A stretch of 64,000 bases of DNA from Laspinema palackyanum D2c (GCF_025370875.1 NZ_JAMXFD010000019.1:52785-116784), one strand, 5' to 3'. Positions 35,762 through 45,784 are shown, counted from the stretch's first letter. Numbers and translations: made by a program. The notes: generated by a model not told the origin, from the sequence alone.

Positions 35762-37852
35762 TTAAGGCTTCTTTTTCGGCAATTTTGCCTGGACAGATTC
35801 TGAGAACTGGTCGTTGAGGCTGGGGGTGAGGTTATTCAGGGGAAACCGAGGTAAGATGACGGTTAAAGTTGTGCCGCCCGGTCGTTTTTCATCGCTCACT
35901 TCACTCTGTACGGAAATTTCTCCGCCATGAATTTCTACACACTTTTTGACAATGGCTAGTCCCATGCCGGTGCCGGAAATTGTACCGACGTTCCGACAGC
36001 GTTGGAATGGCTCAAACAGATGGGGCAAGTCTTCCGGGGGAATGCCAATGCCCCGATCTTTGACGTGAAAGATGGCGAGATTTTGGCGATCGCACAGTTC
36101 CAGTTGAACTGCCATCCCTGCTGGGGAATATTTAAGGGCATTTGAGAGTAAATTAGTCAGGATATGCCGCAGTAATTTTTCATCCATACAGGCGGCGAGA
36201 GTCGGTTGGGAAAGGATTAACTCAAGCCCATGTAAACCATTATCAATAAACTGCATATCCTCGACTAATTGCTGACAAAACTGAACCAAGTCTAAGGGCT
36301 TGCGGTTGCATTGCAGGTTTCCTGATTCGGCATGACCGATTAACAGGACATCATCAATCATTTGGGTCATCGTGACGGAAACACTTTGAATCCGTTGGAT
36401 GGCTTGGAGCTTTTTATCACCTTTGGAGTCGGGAAAGTCTTCCTGGTAATATTCCAGTAAGTCAGCGGAGGAAAGAATAGTGGTGAGGGGAGTGCGAAAT
36501 TCATGGGAAACCATTGATACGAAGTGAGTTTTGAGCTGATTGAGTTCTTTTTCTTTCGCGAGAGCTTTTAGGGTTTCCTCTTCGGCTTGCTTGCGTTCGG
36601 TGACATCTCGCCCAACCGCTTGAAACTCAACGAGTTCATCTCCGGAAAAAACAGCGCGTTCGGTCCAGTGATGCCATCGCACTTCTCCATTGGGTAAAAC
36701 TTCGCATTCTTCTCGATTGATCACGGGCTGGTTAACAACATCGCGCTCAAAGTGGGGCCGAAAGGGAACCACAGAGCCTTCCATCAGTTCGTCTCGGGTC
36801 ATGGTTAGATACCGAGAGTAGGCATCATTGATGAAGGTAACGGTCCCGTCTGGAGCAAAGCGACAGATAAATTCAGTTTGGTCTTCTATAATCGCCCGAT
36901 AGCGGGCTTCACTGGCTCTCAGGGCGAGTAAGGCAGCGGAGCGATCGCGATGCAGGCAAATCGCTGCGGCTGCCGCCCGCAAAATCGGCAGCAGGGAATC
37001 CAGATCGGCGATCGCACAATTCTCAAAGCCGATAAATCCTACTAATTCATCCTTGAGGGTGAGGGGTAACATCAACAAGGAATCCAGGTGCGCTTGTTCC
37101 AATATCTCCCGTTCTCCTTCGGGAAAATCGCTCACTTTCCCCGCCACAATTTCGCCCTTGTGGAAGCTTTCCATCCAGCGCCAGGGTAAGGGATTGGGCG
37201 GGATTAGACCCTCAGATTCTGGGGACTTCTGTTGACTCAGGTTTCCCGTGGGTTCCTTTGCACACCACTCGCATAACACCAGGGGCTCGATTCCCGCCTG
37301 ATCCTGATAGAGTTCGCTCATATAAGCACGACTCGCTTGCGCCGCTTGTCCGAGAGGGGCGAGCAACTGGATATAGGAGGAATTGGCTTCTTCCGGGGTG
37401 GAATCTACAGCACTTAATAACTGTTGTTGAACTTCTACTAGGGCCGATAACTGTTGATTGGCTTGGCTTAATTGCTGGGTTAATTGGCGCAGTCGCAATC
37501 CTGCACGAACTCGGGCCAGTAATTCATCACTTTCTATCGGTTTGGAGAGAAATTCATCAGCCCCAGAATCCAGACCTTGAATGCGATCATCGACTTGTCC
37601 CCGCACGGTGAGGAGGATAAAAAAGGTGGTGGCTAAGATCGGGTGAGCTTTGATGCGGCGACAGACTTCCACGCCATCCACGAGGGGCATCATCCAGTCG
37701 CAGACGATTAAATCCGGATGCAGTTCTTCCGCCAGTCGCAGTCCTTCGGCTCCATTTTTAGCCAAGGTTACCTCATATCCCTGCATTTGGAGGTTCCGTT
37801 TCAGGAGTAAGCGAGTTACCCCATCATCATCTATAACGAGTATTTTTGACAT
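35762..37852 (-). CDS. REC-GAF-PAS hybrid histidine kinase
   Basis: The start is ATG 37852 (MSKILVIDDDG), giving 696 residues; the frame open to 37969 would translate a heptamer repeat, so it is rejected. Domains: receiver (1-118, D52 in IVCDWMMP), coiled coil, GAF (about 130-310), PAS (about 315-435), HisKA with H450 (SMVSHEFRTPLTTI) and HATPase (NLLSNALKYSP, DRGIGIPPEDL, GMGLAIV). The receiver is a close paralogue of the one in the next kinase, suggesting a duplicated module. A truncated Hpt-type gene lies upstream. Confidence 0.88.
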   Translation of the reverse strand: MSKILVIDDDGVTRLLLKRNLQMQGYEVTLAKNGAEGLRLAEELHPDLIVCDWMMPLVDGVEVCRRIKAHPILATTFFILLTVRGQVDDRIQGLDSGADEFLSKPIESDELLARVRAGLRLRQLTQQLSQANQQLSALVEVQQQLLSAVDSTPEEANSSYIQLLAPLGQAAQASRAYMSELYQDQAGIEPLVLCEWCAKEPTGNLSQQKSPESEGLIPPNPLPWRWMESFHKGEIVAGKVSDFPEGEREILEQAHLDSLLMLPLTLKDELVGFIGFENCAIADLDSLLPILRAAAAAICLHRDRSAALLALRASEARYRAIIEDQTEFICRFAPDGTVTFINDAYSRYLTMTRDELMEGSVVPFRPHFERDVVNQPVINREECEVLPNGEVRWHHWTERAVFSGDELVEFQAVGRDVTERKQAEEETLKALAKEKELNQLKTHFVSMVSHEFRTPLTTILSSADLLEYYQEDFPDSKGDKKLQAIQRIQSVSVTMTQMIDDVLLIGHAESGNLQCNRKPLDLVQFCQQLVEDMQFIDNGLHGLELILSQPTLAACMDEKLLRHILTNLLSNALKYSPAGMAVQLELCDRQNLAIFHVKDRGIGIPPEDLPHLFEPFQRCRNVGTISGTGMGLAIVKKCVEIHGGEISVQSEVSDEKRPGGTTLTVILPRFPLNNLTPSLNDQFSESVQAKLPKKKP

Positions 37853-37872
37853 GAGTAGGTGGCGGTAGAATT

Positions 37873-37921
37873 GGACAAAAGACACAGGACAAAGGACAAA
37901 CGACAAAGGACAAACGACAAC
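37873..37921. repeat. Heptamer-like GGACAAA short tandem repeat
   Basis: The 14-bp word AAAGGACAAACGAC occurs twice back to back (37891-37904 and 37905-37918), preceded by GGACAAAAGACACAGGAC. Such heptamer short tandem repeats are typical of filamentous cyanobacteria. It sits just upstream of the REC-GAF-PAS kinase start. Confidence 0.75.
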
Positions 37922-38048
37922 AAAGCCTGAACCCTTCTTCACTGTACATTTTTTCCGATGTTTATTCAAATTTCAATTGATTTTCGGCCCTCATTTTGGG
38001 TGGGATAGAGCCTCTTTATCCAGGCGATCGCCTGGGGCTGACAAGGGA

Positions 38049-38510
38049 TTAGACGGGCCAATCCCTGACCCATTTCTCAATTGGGTTTAAAATCGTTTTC
38101 AGTTGTCCCACCAGTTTATCGGCCTCCTCAAAATTCTTCTCTTTGGGTTGCTTTTCTAGGTTAGCAGCTAGTTTCCGTATGGCGATCGCCGCAATGGTGG
38201 CGCTTCCCCCTTGAATTTGCTGTGCCTTACACCCGAGGGTGACGGCATCGCCTGGGATGAGAGCTTAACTGGCATCTTTCCGATCCGGTTTGCTATCCTC
38301 AATCCATGCGGTGAGCAGTTCCACCGCAAACTGGCGATCGCTTCGGGCAATCTCTAATAGATGTTTTTCCTCACTCCAATGTTCCCCACTCCATGACACC
38401 GATTCTGGGGATGGGTCGGGTGCGGGTCCCTCGGTGGCCGTCGGGTTCACGGGGGAGGCGATCCCATGCTCCGGGCTACGGTGGCTCCACTGTCGGCTCC
38501 CCGTGGTCAA
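38049..38510 (-). pseudogene. Hpt-domain gene interrupted by an in-frame stop, phospho-histidine lost
   Basis: Read on the minus strand in one frame, 38510 to 38049 gives 81 residues, a TAA at 38265-38267 and then 71 more residues to the next stop. The two parts join into one Hpt domain: LLEIARSDRQFAVELLTAWI before the stop and ALIPGDAVTLGCKAQQIQG, then GSATIAAIAIRKLAANLE after it. Hpt modules normally carry HxxKG; here the position reads Q-Q-I-Q-G, so the phospho-accepting His is replaced. No ATG start exists (only TTG). Intact Hpt proteins pass phosphate between receivers; it lies upstream of two REC-led kinases. Confidence 0.75.
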
Positions 38511-38694
38511 TCTTTTCCAAAAATCGGTTTCGTGAGATCATCATCCATTGGCCCAGCGATCACTGTTATCCGACCCAATCCTCACTTATTCTCCGGTTGA
38601 GGCGGTGACTATAAGTAATCTCCTGGCAAATTTTTGTAAAATCCCCCTCTTAGCCTCGGCGATTGACTATAAATCCGGCCTAATTATTCTAAAT

Positions 38695-39033
38695 TCATCC
38701 CACTTTTAAGCCAAAATAAGTTAAAATTAAATCCCCCGAACTATTATTCACCACCTCATGAACATCTCCCGGTTCTATCGCAATGCAAGTTCCCATTTCT
38801 ATGGGATAATCGGTGCCATTGACGCGAATTAATCCCGATCCTTGGGAAACAAAAAATACCTCACACATATCCGCATGAGCATGGGCAGCAGCCACTTGAC
38901 CGGGGGCAAATTTTGCCTGGGAAAAATTGGTGAGGTGGGGCAGATCTCCCGCCTTTAGCATCACTTTTTTTTGAATCTCCCGATTATGAGAAACCGATTC
39001 CGGGGGCAGATGGGTTAAGGATGTAATTTTCAC
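38695..39033 (-). CDS. Small single-domain cupin protein
   Basis: A 112-residue cupin with the GTG start at 39033. Metal-site motif 1 is AAAHAHADMCEVFFVSQGSG and motif 2 is IEPGDVHEVVN. The histidines H51 and H53 and the glutamate in the first motif are present, so a metal ion is plausible. The substrate is unknown. It is 17 bp downstream of the PHP-domain gene on the same strand and may be co-transcribed. Confidence 0.8.
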   Translation of the reverse strand: MKITSLTHLPPESVSHNREIQKKVMLKAGDLPHLTNFSQAKFAPGQVAAAHAHADMCEVFFVSQGSGLIRVNGTDYPIEMGTCIAIEPGDVHEVVNNSSGDLILTYFGLKVG

Positions 39034-39050
39034 CGAATTTTTTCTCCAAT

Positions 39051-39872
39051 TTAACGCAACTGTTGAGCGGCTGCTTTGATGGGTTCCAGCAACTCTAAGG
39101 ACAAATTAAATTGATTGAGGTGGCTGGAGTGTTTCCCATCAATACTCGGTCCATGATAGTCACTGCCTCCGGTCATCAATAGCCCATATTCTGCACAAAA
39201 TTCTTCTAATTTCTGGACTTGGTGAGGGGTATGATGAGGATGATAGACTTCAACACCCATTAAACCCGCTTCGACCATTTCTTTTAAAACCGTTTCCACA
39301 GGTCCACCGCGAAATAAATAGGGATGCGCCCAGACGGGAACTGCACCACAACTCCGCAACAGATTAATCCCATCTTGAATAGAAAATTTTTCATAATGAA
39401 CGTAGGCGGGTTTGTCTTCTCCAATCCATCGTTCAAAGGCTTCTTGACAGGTTTTAATATAACCGGCTTTGAGTAAAGCTGCGGCGATATGGGGACGTCC
39501 GGGGGCCATTCCACCTGTTGAGGGAGGTAATTCCACGGGATAGCCGAGGGCGGCTAATTTGTCGAGGGTTTGTTGTGCCCGGTCAATTCGGCCTTGCAGT
39601 CGTTCGTTTAAAGGCTGTTGTAATTTTTCCCGGTCGGGATAAAAGCCTAAAATATGCAGCGATCGCCCGTTATGTACGGTACTCAGTTCTAGCCCAGGCA
39701 CGATTTCGAGCGCTACAGATTCCGCAGCGGCGATCGCTTCGGGCCATCCGGACATGGTATCATGGTCGGTAATCGCTAACGCCCGGACCCCTGCGGCCAA
39801 TGCCTGTTCCACCAGTTCAGTCGGGGTCAAAGTACCATCAGAATAGGTCGTGTGACAGTGAAGTTCTAGCAT
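39051..39872 (-). CDS. PHP-domain phosphoesterase (YciV/RnaAM-like)
   Basis: A 273-residue PHP metallo-phosphoesterase. Metal-binding blocks are ELHCHTTYSDG (H5, H7), ITDHDT, GLELSTVH, WAHPYLFR and TGGSDYHG. Family members hydrolyse 3',5'-nucleoside bisphosphates and act as 5'-3' exonucleases on short RNA. Length and motif order are normal. The GTG-started cupin gene follows. Confidence 0.87.
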   Translation of the reverse strand: MLELHCHTTYSDGTLTPTELVEQALAAGVRALAITDHDTMSGWPEAIAAAESVALEIVPGLELSTVHNGRSLHILGFYPDREKLQQPLNERLQGRIDRAQQTLDKLAALGYPVELPPSTGGMAPGRPHIAAALLKAGYIKTCQEAFERWIGEDKPAYVHYEKFSIQDGINLLRSCGAVPVWAHPYLFRGGPVETVLKEMVEAGLMGVEVYHPHHTPHQVQKLEEFCAEYGLLMTGGSDYHGPSIDGKHSSHLNQFNLSLELLEPIKAAAQQLR

Positions 39873-40032
39873 AATTTAATTCTACCTAAAATCGCCCGGT
39901 GATTGCTTCTTCAGTTCTTCAAAATTATAGCCGATTCCCTGACTCCGGGAAGGGAGAAACCCCAGTGGGATTACCGGACCGTTAAACGGGTCAGGTCGCT
40001 TTAAGTCAGAATTAAGTCCCGAGGGGCCGAGG

Positions 40033-42582
40033 TTATCCGTTGTTAAAAATCTGATGTTCAGATAAAATCAGGTTTAAAGCGGCTTCACTGTCTACAGGTT
40101 TAGAGAAAAAGTACCCTTGAGCGTAATCACAATCCAGGGTTCTTAGGAGTTCGACCTGTTGGGCGGTTTCGACCCCTTCGGCGATCGCATCCAAACCGAG
40201 GGTGTGAGCTAACGCAATGGTGGTCTGGACGATTTCACAACTTTCATCTAATCCGCGCATCCGGCTGACAAAGCTGCGGTCAATTTTGAGGGTATTGAGG
40301 GGCAATTCGTGCAACCGCGCCAAGGAAGAGTAACCTGTTCCAAAATCATCAATGGACAGATTAATTCCCAAGGCTTGAATCCGGTCCAAAAGTGCTAAGG
40401 CGGACCCGGTATTTTTGAGAATCACACTTTCGGTAATTTCCAACTTTAAGTAACGGCCACAAATCCCGCTGGAGCGCAGGGTCTGCTCGATCCGTTCAAT
40501 GGTACCGACTTGACCAAAGTTGACTCCCGAAACATTCACGCTCATGGTCAACTCTGCGGCGGCTGGATATCGCTGTTGCCACCACCCCAACTGACGGCAG
40601 GCTTCGGTCATCACCCAGCGGTCGATCGCCCCAATCTGTCCGGTTTCCTCGGCGACGGGGATAAATTCCCCGGGAGAGACGAGACCCCGAGTCGGGTGAT
40701 GCCAGCGCACAAGGGCTTCAAATCCCACAATGTGGCCCGTCGCGAGGGAAACGATGGGCTGATAGTACACTTGAAAGGGTTGGCTTTCTGGGGGGTTGGG
40801 ATGGACGGTATGTGCGATCGCCCGTTGCAGATCGGTTTCCAACTGTAACCGAGCGATCGCCCCTTCATGCATATCCTGGGCAAAGGAGACAGACTGGCCC
40901 TGACCTTGCTGTTTGGCGTAATGAAGGGCAGTATCGGCGTCGCGCAGGAGTTCCCCTGATCGCTCATACCCGCCGTTATCGAGGGCAATGCCGATACTCA
41001 CGGAGGAAAAAATTTCCTGTTCGTCTAGGGAAAAGGGAAACCGCATGGCGGATTGGATGCGATCGGCAAGCTGGGTAACCTCGGCGAGGGCGGTGATATC
41101 ATCTAGCAAAATGGCGAACTCGTCCCCCCCAATGCGAGCGAGGGTCGCCCCGGGATTTAAACAGGACTGGAGGCGATGGGCGGTGGCAATCAGCAGGCGA
41201 TCGGCCACCCAATGACCTAGGCTATATTTGACTATTCGGAAGCGGTCGATATCCAGTAACAGGACGGCGACTTTGGGCGATGACACTTTCCCCGGGGATG
41301 CCGATGCGGTGGCGCGGGACTGGTTGTGAGCATCCTGCATGGCGATTCCCAGGCATCGGACGAATGAACAGCGGTTCGCCAATCCCGTCAAGGGATCGAC
41401 GAAGGCATAACGCCGCAGGAGATCTTTGATATGCTTGCGATCGGTGATATCCCGCGCCACCCACAGAACCTGCTCGCTATTGAGGGGAGAGACTTTGCCG
41501 GAAAATGTTACCGGACGATCGCCCAGGATGATTTCATACTCTAACTCAAAGGTCTTTTGTTCCCGGATTGTTCTTTGGATGTAGTCTAAAAAGCGATCGG
41601 CTAAGAATGACTCAAAAACCTCATGGAGTGTTTTGCCCAAGAGTTGGGAGGCGGCACTTTGTAGCAAAGGAGAATCGGTCGGCAGAATTTTTAGATAGCA
41701 TCCTCGGGCATCAAACAACAAAACTACCTCATTAATGGCATTTAAGAGGGTGTTCATTTCGGTTTTCAACGCTTCCAGGGTGACCTCACTCTGCCAGCGA
41801 TCGGTGATGTCTTGCACCATTGAGAGAATTCCGGTAAATCGGTTGGGGTCGTTAAACAAGGGGGTATTATACCACTCACAGACAATCTTCTGCCCCGACT
41901 TTGTGAGGTTTTCGTTAATGCTATGGGCGTTGAGGTCCCCTTGGGTGAGACGCTGCAACAGTTGGGCAACCTGCGATCGCGTTTGGGGGGGGACGATCAG
42001 ATCCGAGGTCTGGCCCAGCACTTCCTGGCTACTATACCCAAACAGTCGTTCGGCCCCGGCATTCCACCCCAGAAAGCGACCTTCGGCATCCAAGAGAATA
42101 TGTGCGATGGGCAGTCGCTGGATATGGAGTTGCAAGAATTGGAGTTCGGGATTTTCGGATTTGCTGCTTGTCGGGAACAATGGCTGGAGTTGAGGCGCTT
42201 CTTCGGTCCTAGGGCGCAAACTCCGAAACGACTGTTTTGCTATTTCCTGTGCTATAGTTAAAGTATAGTCCGCTTCTCCCCCATCCAGGGAGTCATGAAG
42301 GAGCTCAGAGTTGTCCCGGGGGACGGATGGAGCGGCCTGTTGCCCTGCGGCGGTTAAGCGTGATTTTCGGTGGCGGGTGATCGCCCAATAAAGCAATGCA
42401 AAACTTGCCAACCCCACAGTACAGACCCACCCTAACCCCCCGACAGGGGTCAGGGCGATCGCCTCCGGTATCAGCCTGACTTGGAACAGTTCTGAGCAGA
42501 CTAGGCAAGGACAGGTCCAGACGATCACTTGATCTGGACCAGAGAAGTTTAATTGCCATTCATCGGCGCTATCTCGTTTCAT
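40033..42582 (-). CDS. Membrane-anchored PAS-PAS-GGDEF-EAL c-di-GMP protein
   Basis: The start is ATG 42582, giving 849 residues; the longer frame uses a TTG. One TM helix (about 47-68) is followed by two PAS domains (about 150-260 and 265-385), a GGDEF domain with intact ARIGGDEFAILLDD, and an EAL domain with GFEALVRW, MSVNVSG, LEITES, IDDFGTGYSS, LKIDRSFV and EGVET. Both cyclase and phosphodiesterase signatures look complete. The inhibitory I-site RxxD before GGDEF is replaced (NPGA), so product inhibition may be absent. It would control cyclic di-GMP. Confidence 0.92.
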   Translation of the reverse strand: MKRDSADEWQLNFSGPDQVIVWTCPCLVCSELFQVRLIPEAIALTPVGGLGWVCTVGLASFALLYWAITRHRKSRLTAAGQQAAPSVPRDNSELLHDSLDGGEADYTLTIAQEIAKQSFRSLRPRTEEAPQLQPLFPTSSKSENPELQFLQLHIQRLPIAHILLDAEGRFLGWNAGAERLFGYSSQEVLGQTSDLIVPPQTRSQVAQLLQRLTQGDLNAHSINENLTKSGQKIVCEWYNTPLFNDPNRFTGILSMVQDITDRWQSEVTLEALKTEMNTLLNAINEVVLLFDARGCYLKILPTDSPLLQSAASQLLGKTLHEVFESFLADRFLDYIQRTIREQKTFELEYEIILGDRPVTFSGKVSPLNSEQVLWVARDITDRKHIKDLLRRYAFVDPLTGLANRCSFVRCLGIAMQDAHNQSRATASASPGKVSSPKVAVLLLDIDRFRIVKYSLGHWVADRLLIATAHRLQSCLNPGATLARIGGDEFAILLDDITALAEVTQLADRIQSAMRFPFSLDEQEIFSSVSIGIALDNGGYERSGELLRDADTALHYAKQQGQGQSVSFAQDMHEGAIARLQLETDLQRAIAHTVHPNPPESQPFQVYYQPIVSLATGHIVGFEALVRWHHPTRGLVSPGEFIPVAEETGQIGAIDRWVMTEACRQLGWWQQRYPAAAELTMSVNVSGVNFGQVGTIERIEQTLRSSGICGRYLKLEITESVILKNTGSALALLDRIQALGINLSIDDFGTGYSSLARLHELPLNTLKIDRSFVSRMRGLDESCEIVQTTIALAHTLGLDAIAEGVETAQQVELLRTLDCDYAQGYFFSKPVDSEAALNLILSEHQIFNNG

Positions 42583-43228
42583 AAGCTTTCGCTGCTTCTT
42601 TAAAAATGCGTCCAAATTTTGTGAGCGAGCAAAATAATAGATATGCAGTAAGGTTCCTGATCTGAGAAACCCCTCTATTTTCAGAGAAAATGCCGTCAAC
42701 TTGTTCAGATTAAAAGGAAACTTTAAATTGGATTTTTGCCTTCTATCCAGATTCAGCCATTAGTCGGGGCTATTCCCTTGCCGGGGGTTCCCCTCCGCGA
42801 GCGGATAGAGTAGAAAAACTGGGGGTTTTTATTAAATGTTTTCCGTCAATTATGCACCTCCTTGATAGAATTTTACTTGCTTTTTTGCCCATTCTCGCCA
42901 TTCCGGGTGGGGAGAGACTACCCCTGATTTTTAGAAGTTAGTTGCGACAAGCGCTGGAATGACTTTTAAATTTTAGCAGATTTTTGACTTAATTTAAGAT
43001 GTGTAACACCCTCCATCTGAGAATCCAGGAAACCCTTTGATAGGAAACAATCAATTGATTAATAGCGATTGAGTTGAATATCCAGGCGATCGGCGGTTTA
43101 GAGCAGATGGATCTTCCTTTAAATCAAACGTTGAGGAGAATCCATCTCCTCTAGGGACTGAACCCAGAGGTGAGGGTCACCCTTTCCCCGGATGGCGATC
43201 GCCTCTCTTGTTCTAACTTCCCCCTGCA
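42583..43228. other. Intergenic stretch between EAL protein and acylase genes
   Basis: This 646-bp gap has no convincing gene. It is AT-rich near 42,950-43,080 and has a HIP1-like site near 43,195. It contains the promoter of the EAL protein and the 3' end region of the acylase gene; both are on the minus strand. Confidence 0.4.
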
Positions 43229-45784
43229 CTAATTCGGAAGCAAAATTAGGGTATCTCTCGTATTCGATTCGACCCCAGAACGACTGCTCACCAGAGGATG
43301 ATAGTCCAGATTGCCCCACAGCGGTATCAAATCACTATAATGACGATGGAAAGCATGACCGGATTGCCCCGTAGAGGTGACAGCAACAGAAGCATCCAAA
43401 TCGCTCAAATTCACAATCATCCGCATGGATGGAATCCAAGTGGCCTCAAAGGATTTTCGAGCATTCCAGGCTGTTGCATTCACAATGGCATTCCCACCGG
43501 ATATCGGTACGCCACCCCGATTAAAAATTGCCTCAAGGGGAGCAATTCCCGACTGACCTAAACTTTGATTTCTAAAAGTCACCTGATGCAAATCTCCCCA
43601 TTCCCAACCCTGGGGATTTTTGCCTAAGCGCTTTTCGAGTTCGGCCACCGCTTCGCCAAAGGCTTTTTGAAAGATGAAATCGCGATTTTCTACTGCCGGA
43701 GTCAGAACATTATCCCACCAAAAACTATCGGGATTCTCAACTAAATCGCCAATGACTTTTATCCATCGCTGACCGCCATTAGGCCAAAAATCTACTAGAA
43801 AATTGTCATGAAATGTTGCGGATAATAAGTTATTCCAAAATGTTTCAAAAAGAGCTGCACCAAAGCTGTGCTTATCCATCTGCAAATCCCAATCTTTTAA
43901 TAAATCTCGACTCCTTTCTAGGTGGGAATCCTCGAAGGTCAGATTCAGTAAAATAGGGACTAACCTTTGAGCATTAAGATTATAATTATCTCCTTGAATT
44001 TCTCGGAAGGATTCAAAATCAAACCCCGTTTTCTTGGTGTTCAACAGTTCCAAAATCCGTTGGGCGCGAAATCCATAATCCCAATCTTTGGTAATCACAT
44101 AAGGATAACTCTCATCAACGACTGCATTATTCGCCGTGACAATATAACCGGAAGGAGGATTGAAGGTAAAGGGGAGTTCCTCAAAGGGAATATAGCCCTT
44201 CCACTCCTGTTCATCGGTCCAACCGGGTACGGGATAGCGACCATCACTCTGGGTTCTCATGGGAATTTTCCCGGGCATTTGATAGCCAATATTCCCGTCT
44301 ATATCGGCATAGAGGAGGTTTTGGGCCGCGATATCAAAATCCTGGGCCGCCTTGCGGAAATCCTGCCAATTTTGGGCTTGATTCAGTTGGAGAATAGCGG
44401 TAAATAGACGGGCCGGTTCTAAACCCGTCCAGCGCAAAGCGATCGCATAAATGCTGGGGTTAATGCTGGCTAAGTCCGGAAGCAGCAAGGGTTTGAGCTT
44501 AGGATAAGCTTCTGAGAGAATTGGGCCATGTCGGGTGTAGCGAACGGTTTGTAATTGCGTCTTTCCCCCTGCAATTTGAATGGTTTCGGTGACCTGATCC
44601 ATGTCCACCCATTTCCCATTCACTTCATACTGATTGGGATTTTCAGGATTAATTTTTTCGATATAAAGGTCCATCGTATCGGCCCCAACATTGGTACATC
44701 CCCAGGCGATGCGATCGGTGTGACCAATGATGACTCCGACCATGCCAGCGAAGGAAAACCCGGTGATATCATAGGGACAATCTGGAGTTTTAGAAGTACA
44801 ATGCAGACCCATTTCATACCAAATTGAAGGCATTTGTACCCCTAAATGAGGGTCATTGGCTAACAAGGGTTGGCCGGTGGGGGTTTTGGCACCGGAAACC
44901 ACCCAACTGTTAGACCCGATTTCCCCGCCTCGGGGACCTGTGAGGGTAGCCAGGGCGGATAGTTGCTCAGAAACTGAGTTGAAAGTTGGGGAAAGTTGCG
45001 AGGCGATCGCCGCCATAGAAACTCCCGTTTCTCTTGATGGAATTTCGCCCAACTGATTCCGGATTAAATCACTGTCCCCTTGGGCAATTTTCCAATCGGG
45101 TATAATAACCGGAGCTTGATTAGAATAGGGGGGAAATAGTTCATCCACCTGTTCCGGAGAATAGGTTTGGAGTAAGACACCCCGTTCGATTTCTTCATCC
45201 AGATTTGTGCCTAAATCCCAAGCCATCACCTTCGCCCAAGTTAGGGTATGTTCCGGTTGCCAAGGTTCCGGTTGATAGCTGGCATTCATTACTTTTAAAA
45301 CGCCATATTCTAAACTTAAATCAGTGCCATGATGTTCTTGGAGATAGGCATTGACCCCTTCGGTATAAGCGGTTAAAGGACCTAGGAATTCATCGGGTAA
45401 AGTTTGGAGTTCTTGTTGAGCAATCCTGGCCCATCCTAGGGTGCGTAAAAACTGATCGGTTTTCAGTTGGGATTCACCGAAGAGTTCCGAAAGACGACCG
45501 GCACCGAGATGTCGCCAAAAATCCATTTGCCAAAAGCGGTCTTGGGCATGAATGTAGCCTTGTGCTAGAAATAAATCATGAGAATTTGATGCATAAATAT
45601 GGGGAATTCCATAGCCATCCCGTCGCACCTCAACGCGATCGCTCAGTTGGGGTAACAGAATCTGGCCCGATTGTTGTGGCCAAGAATCGGTTACCCAATA
45701 TAAGGTTAGGGAGGTCACTGTAACGGTGAGAATTACAGCGATCGCCCCGAAGATTTGCAAGACTTTACGAAACTGGGGTATCAT
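43229..45784 (-). CDS. Penicillin amidase / N-acyl-homoserine-lactone acylase family Ntn-hydrolase
   Basis: The start is ATG 45784, giving 851 residues (a TTG at 45829 is possible). A membrane anchor spans about 8-30. The Gly-Ser autoprocessing site is GEIGSNSWVVSG, with S291 as the future N-terminal nucleophile of the beta chain. The alpha-chain stretch RDGYGIPHIYAS and later VTANNAVV and GGNAIVNAT are typical. AiiC of Anabaena, an AHL acylase of similar length, is a member of this family. Activity here is therefore an inference. Confidence 0.88.
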   Translation of the reverse strand: MIPQFRKVLQIFGAIAVILTVTVTSLTLYWVTDSWPQQSGQILLPQLSDRVEVRRDGYGIPHIYASNSHDLFLAQGYIHAQDRFWQMDFWRHLGAGRLSELFGESQLKTDQFLRTLGWARIAQQELQTLPDEFLGPLTAYTEGVNAYLQEHHGTDLSLEYGVLKVMNASYQPEPWQPEHTLTWAKVMAWDLGTNLDEEIERGVLLQTYSPEQVDELFPPYSNQAPVIIPDWKIAQGDSDLIRNQLGEIPSRETGVSMAAIASQLSPTFNSVSEQLSALATLTGPRGGEIGSNSWVVSGAKTPTGQPLLANDPHLGVQMPSIWYEMGLHCTSKTPDCPYDITGFSFAGMVGVIIGHTDRIAWGCTNVGADTMDLYIEKINPENPNQYEVNGKWVDMDQVTETIQIAGGKTQLQTVRYTRHGPILSEAYPKLKPLLLPDLASINPSIYAIALRWTGLEPARLFTAILQLNQAQNWQDFRKAAQDFDIAAQNLLYADIDGNIGYQMPGKIPMRTQSDGRYPVPGWTDEQEWKGYIPFEELPFTFNPPSGYIVTANNAVVDESYPYVITKDWDYGFRAQRILELLNTKKTGFDFESFREIQGDNYNLNAQRLVPILLNLTFEDSHLERSRDLLKDWDLQMDKHSFGAALFETFWNNLLSATFHDNFLVDFWPNGGQRWIKVIGDLVENPDSFWWDNVLTPAVENRDFIFQKAFGEAVAELEKRLGKNPQGWEWGDLHQVTFRNQSLGQSGIAPLEAIFNRGGVPISGGNAIVNATAWNARKSFEATWIPSMRMIVNLSDLDASVAVTSTGQSGHAFHRHYSDLIPLWGNLDYHPLVSSRSGVESNTRDTLILLPN

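Noticed and set aside
37853..37969. N-terminal extension of the REC-GAF-PAS kinase
   Set aside because: It translates the GGACAAA repeat and lacks any family match; the ATG at 37852 fits the receiver fold.
40033..42699. TTG start at 42699 for the GGDEF-EAL protein
   Set aside because: The ATG at 42582 gives a clean membrane-anchored protein; the extra 39 residues are unsupported.
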